Shown piece by piece: positions 14,614 through 17,639 of a stretch of DNA of 17,639 nt. This DNA is from Synergistaceae bacterium (GTDB lineage Bacteria > Synergistota > Synergistia > Synergistales > Aminobacteriaceae). Within the stretch, counting starts at the first letter, position 1, and every line of letters begins with the position of its first letter. The stretch lies in contig JAFVEW010000018.1 of the NCBI GenBank assembly GCA_017475805.1, positions 1 to 17,639 of the forward strand. Direction: 5' to 3'. Both the position numbers and the translations under genes were made by a program. The notes below the pieces were generated by a model. It was not told the DNA's origin. It saw only the letters and a list, made by a program, of their open reading frames with translations, and did not search any database.

Positions 14614-15153
14614 TTATTTTATTTTCACGTGGGGAGCTATAAATTTTTCAAGCCACCTCATGCTGTAAAATCTTTCAAATTTATATGCGCAGTTCGTAAA
14701 ATGTCCGACGGTCTTAAATCCTAAATGCTCGTGAAAATTCACACTGTTGCGCGTCAAATATTCGTCTTCAATTTCAGGATAAGCAACGCAGGCATACATA
14801 TTAAAAATTCTCTGAGCTTTTAATCTTTTTTCAAGTTCATTATATAAAAGACGTCCGACACCATGACCGCGAAAATTTTTTTGAACATAAATTGAAACTT
14901 CGCAAGAAACATCATAAGATTTTCGAGGCTTAAATTCTCCTGCATAAGCATAGCCGACGATTTTATTATTTTCGTTTTCATTAACGGCTTTAAGATACGG
15001 AAATTTTTTCAGCGTATTAACAATTCGCTCTCTAAAATTTTCAAGTGTCGGCACATCATATTCAAACGATATTGCTGTATCGCGAACGTAAGGCGCATAA
15101 ATCTCTAAAATTTCTTTGGCGTCGTCTGGAGCTGCCTCTAAAATTTTTATCAT
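14614..15153 (-). CDS. GNAT N-acetyltransferase, phosphinothricin-acetyltransferase-like
   Basis: A 179-aa GNAT protein. The opening IEILEAAP-like stretch and IYAPYVRDTAISFEYDVPT match the PAT/MnaT subgroup, whose members acetylate small amines such as phosphinothricin or methionine sulfoximine. The acetyl-CoA pyrophosphate loop is RGHGVG (95-100) in VQKNFRGHGVGRLLYNELE. The C-terminal NVxFHEHLGFKTVG-type segment (NSVNFHEHLGFKTVGHF) completes the fold. The actual substrate is unknown. It begins 9 nt after the rhodanese stop codon and has only a poor, distant ribosome site. Confidence 0.88.
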   Translation of the reverse strand: MIKILEAAPDDAKEILEIYAPYVRDTAISFEYDVPTLENFRERIVNTLKKFPYLKAVNENENNKIVGYAYAGEFKPRKSYDVSCEVSIYVQKNFRGHGVGRLLYNELEKRLKAQRIFNMYACVAYPEIEDEYLTRNSVNFHEHLGFKTVGHFTNCAYKFERFYSMRWLEKFIAPHVKIK

Positions 15154-15162
15154 TTTTATTTT

Positions 15163-15768
15163 TTATTTTCCGCCGGAGCTTCCCGAATAATTTTCAGCAT
15201 AACTAGTCCAATAATCGTCCGAATAATAAGGCGGGTCGTGATCTTCGGGCATCATGATATTTTCTTCGTCTTTCACCCAGTCAGCTACACTTCCGCGATA
15301 ATGTTTTATTTTTGTCGGAGAATAATTAAATCTTCTAATTAAAGTGTCGGCAAATCTGCTCGAAAGTCCGCCGGAGTTGCAATATAACATTATTGTAGTG
15401 TCGCGTGTGATGCCTCTTTTTGCTAAATCATCAAAAGCTGTAGCGTTATTCAAATCTCTTATCGGAAAATTCACAGAGCCGGGAATATGACCGCCGGGCA
15501 AGCCTTCAATCGGAGGCATTTTCATTCCGGCAAACGGTGCACGCCCGTTGAATATTGCTTCGTTTCGGACGTCAAGCAAAATAAATTGAGGCTGGTTTCT
15601 GTGAGCGATTACGTATTTCATATCGACTTCTTCAACGTGAGGTTCAAAGCGCGAATACAAAAGCATACCTATAAAAACGCCGACGAAAATTAACGGCGCA
15701 GCTACGCTTAACGGCAAAGATTTTTTTTCATGTCTTTCAGGTAAATGAAAATTTAATTTAAGATTCAT
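15163..15768 (-). CDS. Membrane-anchored rhodanese-like protein
   Basis: A 201-aa protein with a single N-terminal membrane helix (about 19-38) preceded by a basic segment, so the domain probably faces outside the cytoplasm. A rhodanese domain follows (about 45-170) with FILLDVRNEAIFNGRAP, GHIPGSVNFPIRDL and the active-site loop CNSGGL at Cys130. The loop lacks the usual Arg of CRxGxR loops, so sulfurtransfer activity or specificity may differ. The C-terminus is an acidic, Tyr- and Ser/Gly-rich tail. AAGGA about 12 nt upstream supports the ATG. It is the first gene of the five-gene operon, transcribed from the divergent promoter region. Confidence 0.85.
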   Translation of the reverse strand: MNLKLNFHLPERHEKKSLPLSVAAPLIFVGVFIGMLLYSRFEPHVEEVDMKYVIAHRNQPQFILLDVRNEAIFNGRAPFAGMKMPPIEGLPGGHIPGSVNFPIRDLNNATAFDDLAKRGITRDTTIMLYCNSGGLSSRFADTLIRRFNYSPTKIKHYRGSVADWVKDEENIMMPEDHDPPYYSDDYWTSYAENYSGSSGGK

Positions 15769-15803
15769 AAAATTTCAAAATCCTTTTCGTGAAATTTTGC
15801 TAA

Positions 15804-15809
15804 ATTATA
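15804..15809 (-). promoter_or_regulatory. -10 element for the rhodanese operon
   Basis: A perfect TATAAT reads on the minus strand, about 35 nt upstream of the rhodanese start codon. At 17-bp spacing the -35 position is AATTTT, a poor match. The palindromic TTGCAA at 15821-15826 is only 11 bp away. The site may depend on an activator or the -10 alone. Confidence 0.55.
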
Positions 15810-15820
15810 CACTCACGGGC

Positions 15821-15847
15821 TTGCAAAAAATTATTTTATGTTATAAT
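15821..15847 (+). promoter_or_regulatory. Promoter for miaA-ispH
   Basis: TTGCAA (15821-15826) and a perfect TATAAT (15842-15847) are separated by 15 bp, slightly short. Transcription would start near 15854, about 25 nt before the first miaA ATG. TTGCAA is its own reverse complement and lies between the two divergent -10 elements. Confidence 0.6.
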
Positions 15848-15878
15848 TCGAGGCGTTTTATTTTTTAATTACGTTTTA

Positions 15879-16847
15879 ATGAGGTCGTTAGAAATTTATA
15901 TGGAACGGCAGCCGGTGGTTGCTTTAATAGGAGCTACGGCCGTTGGAAAAACGGCATTAAGTATCTCGATCGCAGAAAAATTAAAAGCAGAAATTATTTC
16001 AGTAGATTCGCGCCAAGTTTACCGCTATATGGATATTGGCACGGATAAAATTTCGCTTTCATTCAGGCGCGAGATTCCGCATCATATGATTGACATCGCA
16101 GATCCTGACGAAAAATTCACTGTTTCAGATTTTGCTGAAAAATCTTCGCAGATAGTTCGCAGGATTTTTGCGCGTGGAAAAGTTCCCTTATTCGTCGGCG
16201 GAACACCGTTTTATTATAATGCTTTGTTTCATGCCTCGTTAAATTCAGAATTGCCCTCAGATGAAAATGTCAGAGAAAAATATGAAAATTTAGCAAATTC
16301 TCAGGGAGCAGAACTTCTGCACATGAGGCTGGCTGAAGTTGATCCAGCTTCGGCTGAAAGACTCCATAAAAACGACGTTAAACGAGTTACAAGAGCTTTA
16401 GAAATTTTCGATTTAACAGGTAAAGCAGCTTCAGAAATTTTCAAAGAAGGCGAAAAAAAAGATTTTGGTTTTAATGTTCTTTATATCGGCTTATCGAGGC
16501 CGCGTGAAGAATTATTTTCGCGAATAACTATCAGGCTTGAAGAAGAATTTTCGTCAGGTTTCCCAGAAGAAGTCGAATGGCTCATGAAAAACGGCTTTGA
16601 TGAAAAATTTAATCCTTTGCAAGGCTTGGGCTATCGTGAATTAATCGAATATCATCGCGGAAAATTAAAAATCGAAGAAGCTCTCGAACAATCTATTTCG
16701 CGAACAAAAGCATTTTGCAGACGTCAACAGACTTGGTTCAAAAAATTTGAGCCTGCAGTTTGGTTTGAAATTTCTAATTCTAATCATGAAGACGAGATTT
16801 TAACTTTGATTCAAAAACACTTAAACGGCGAGGAAATTTCTCAATGA
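15879..16847 (+). CDS. miaA: tRNA dimethylallyltransferase
   Basis: A 322-aa enzyme that adds a dimethylallyl group to A37 of tRNAs reading UNN codons. It has the P-loop GATAVGKT (18-25), the DSRQVYR motif (43-49), IPHHMIDI, VGGTPFYYNAL (106-116) and the C-terminal RTKAFCRRQQTWFKK. It uses dimethylallyl diphosphate, which IspH, encoded next, helps make. The start is uncertain: ATG 15879 has no Shine-Dalgarno sequence, whereas ATG 15900 (MERQPVVALIG) fits the family N-terminus better and has GAGG about 15 nt upstream. Its stop overlaps the ispH start by 4 nt (ATGA). Confidence 0.95.
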   Translation: MRSLEIYMERQPVVALIGATAVGKTALSISIAEKLKAEIISVDSRQVYRYMDIGTDKISLSFRREIPHHMIDIADPDEKFTVSDFAEKSSQIVRRIFARGKVPLFVGGTPFYYNALFHASLNSELPSDENVREKYENLANSQGAELLHMRLAEVDPASAERLHKNDVKRVTRALEIFDLTGKAASEIFKEGEKKDFGFNVLYIGLSRPREELFSRITIRLEEEFSSGFPEEVEWLMKNGFDEKFNPLQGLGYRELIEYHRGKLKIEEALEQSISRTKAFCRRQQTWFKKFEPAVWFEISNSNHEDEILTLIQKHLNGEEISQ

Positions 16848-17639
16848 AGATTATCATGGCAAAACACGCCGGTTTTTGCTTCGGAGTCAAAAGAGCCGTT
16901 GACGCTATCGAAAATGCTTTGAAAACTTCAAAAGAGGTATGGACTATCGGCCTTCCGATTCATAATCCTCAAGAAGTCGCAAGGCTTGAAAAATTAGGCT
17001 TGCGAGTCGCAAAAGATGAGAGCGAAATTCCTTCAGGTTCTGAAGTTTTGATTCGCGCTCATGGTGAGCCTTTAGACGTAATAGAGAAATTACAGGCTCG
17101 TGATGTTGAAGTTCGCGACATGACCTGCCCTTTTGTTAAAAAAGCTCAGGAGCTTGCGGCAAAATTAAGCGAAGAAAATTATCATGTAATTCTGCTCGGC
17201 GATAAAAATCACCCTGAAATTAAAGGAATTTTAGGACATATTCGGGGCGGCAATGCTGAAGTAGTCATTAACGAAGACGAAGCTGAAAACGTCGCGAATT
17301 ATTCAAAAATCGCTTTGATTTCTCAGACGACTCAACGCGAAGAAAGACTCGCAAACGTCGCAGGAATTTTGACTCGAAAATCATCGCAGCTTCATGTCTG
17401 CAACACAATTTGCAAAGCTACAGGCGAACGTCAAGACGCCGTGAAAGAACTCGTTAAAAATAACAACGTTGACGGCGTTGTCTTAATCGGCGGCAAGGCA
17501 AGTGCGAACACGGGCAAATTACGCGACATTATTAAATCTCATAACATCGAAGTCCTTTGGATCGAGGACGAAAACGAAATTGAATCAAATTCAAACTGGT
17601 TCAAAAATAAAAATACGATTGGTATAGCCGCTGGAGCAA
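16844..17639 (+). CDS. ispH: 4-hydroxy-3-methylbut-2-enyl diphosphate reductase (3' partial)
   Basis: The frame is open from ATG 16844 to the window edge, 265 codons. IspH makes IPP and DMAPP in the last step of the MEP pathway using a [4Fe-4S] cluster. The cluster cysteines are Cys12 (GFCFGVKRA), Cys95 (TCPFVKK) and Cys190 (CNTICKAT). Substrate residues His40, His73 (RAHG), His123 and Glu125 (NHPE) are present. In the usual SSN motif the sequence reads SAN (220-222), so one substrate-contact Ser is Ala. The final AAGA is the beginning of the AGAS(T/S)P motif. In some anaerobes IspH is fused to S1 domains; the window ends too early to tell. Confidence 0.97.
   Translation, partial: MKIIMAKHAGFCFGVKRAVDAIENALKTSKEVWTIGLPIHNPQEVARLEKLGLRVAKDESEIPSGSEVLIRAHGEPLDVIEKLQARDVEVRDMTCPFVKKAQELAAKLSEENYHVILLGDKNHPEIKGILGHIRGGNAEVVINEDEAENVANYSKIALISQTTQREERLANVAGILTRKSSQLHVCNTICKATGERQDAVKELVKNNNVDGVVLIGGKASANTGKLRDIIKSHNIEVLWIEDENEIESNSNWFKNKNTIGIAAGA

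Noticed and set aside
1..17639. CRISPR arrays, tRNA or rRNA genes
   Set aside because: No regularly spaced repeats and no tRNA- or rRNA-like sequence was seen on either strand.

Overview
The window is AT-rich bacterial DNA, almost entirely coding, with most genes on the minus strand. Gene content (iron-sulfur type TrpRS, ScpAB, RluB-type pseudouridine synthase, Cmk, PlsC, YicC, Gmk, FtsH, IspH, several Fe-S/radical-SAM proteins) points to an anaerobe. The cluster trpS-scpA-scpB-rluB-cmk-plsC suggests Synergistota or a related diderm anaerobe. That assignment is inference from gene order and protein character, not from a search.

Layout. (1) Positions 1-339 hold the 3' end of an IS3-family insertion sequence: the tail of its transposase and a probable terminal repeat. 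(2) From 11936 down to 494 runs a minus-strand array of 15 genes with no gap above 52 nt: trpS, a type II restriction endonuclease and its DNA methyltransferase, scpA, scpB, a vapBC toxin-antitoxin pair, rluB, an HDOD gene, cmk, plsC, yicC, gmk, an unrecognised two-helix membrane protein and ftsH, ending in a weak terminator-like hairpin. The restriction-modification pair and vapBC look like additions to an otherwise housekeeping operon (tRNA charging, chromosome segregation, rRNA modification, nucleotide and phospholipid synthesis, RNA turnover, membrane proteolysis). (3) Positions 11937-12329 are not empty. On the minus strand they carry a -10 element, three 5' hairpins, a strong Shine-Dalgarno sequence, a 32-codon ORF with an ELIR repeat and an internal 11-bp hairpin, then two tandem terminator hairpins. 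A helix competing with the first terminator is also present. This looks like a transcription attenuator or small-protein gene in front of trpS, and I cannot match it to a known RNA family. (4) From 15768 down to 12330 is a second minus-strand operon: membrane rhodanese, GNAT acetyltransferase, deoxynucleoside kinase, Nif3-like protein and an SPL-like radical SAM protein. (5) A divergent promoter region at 15769-15878 also serves the plus-strand pair miaA-ispH; ispH runs off the right edge.

Several starts differ from the longest open frame: scpA, the HDOD gene, vapB and the kinase all have a better Shine-Dalgarno sequence at a downstream ATG, while rluB and the endonuclease use TTG. The least explained parts are the trpS leader at 12021-12300, the specificity of the R-M system, and the 150-aa membrane protein between gmk and ftsH.
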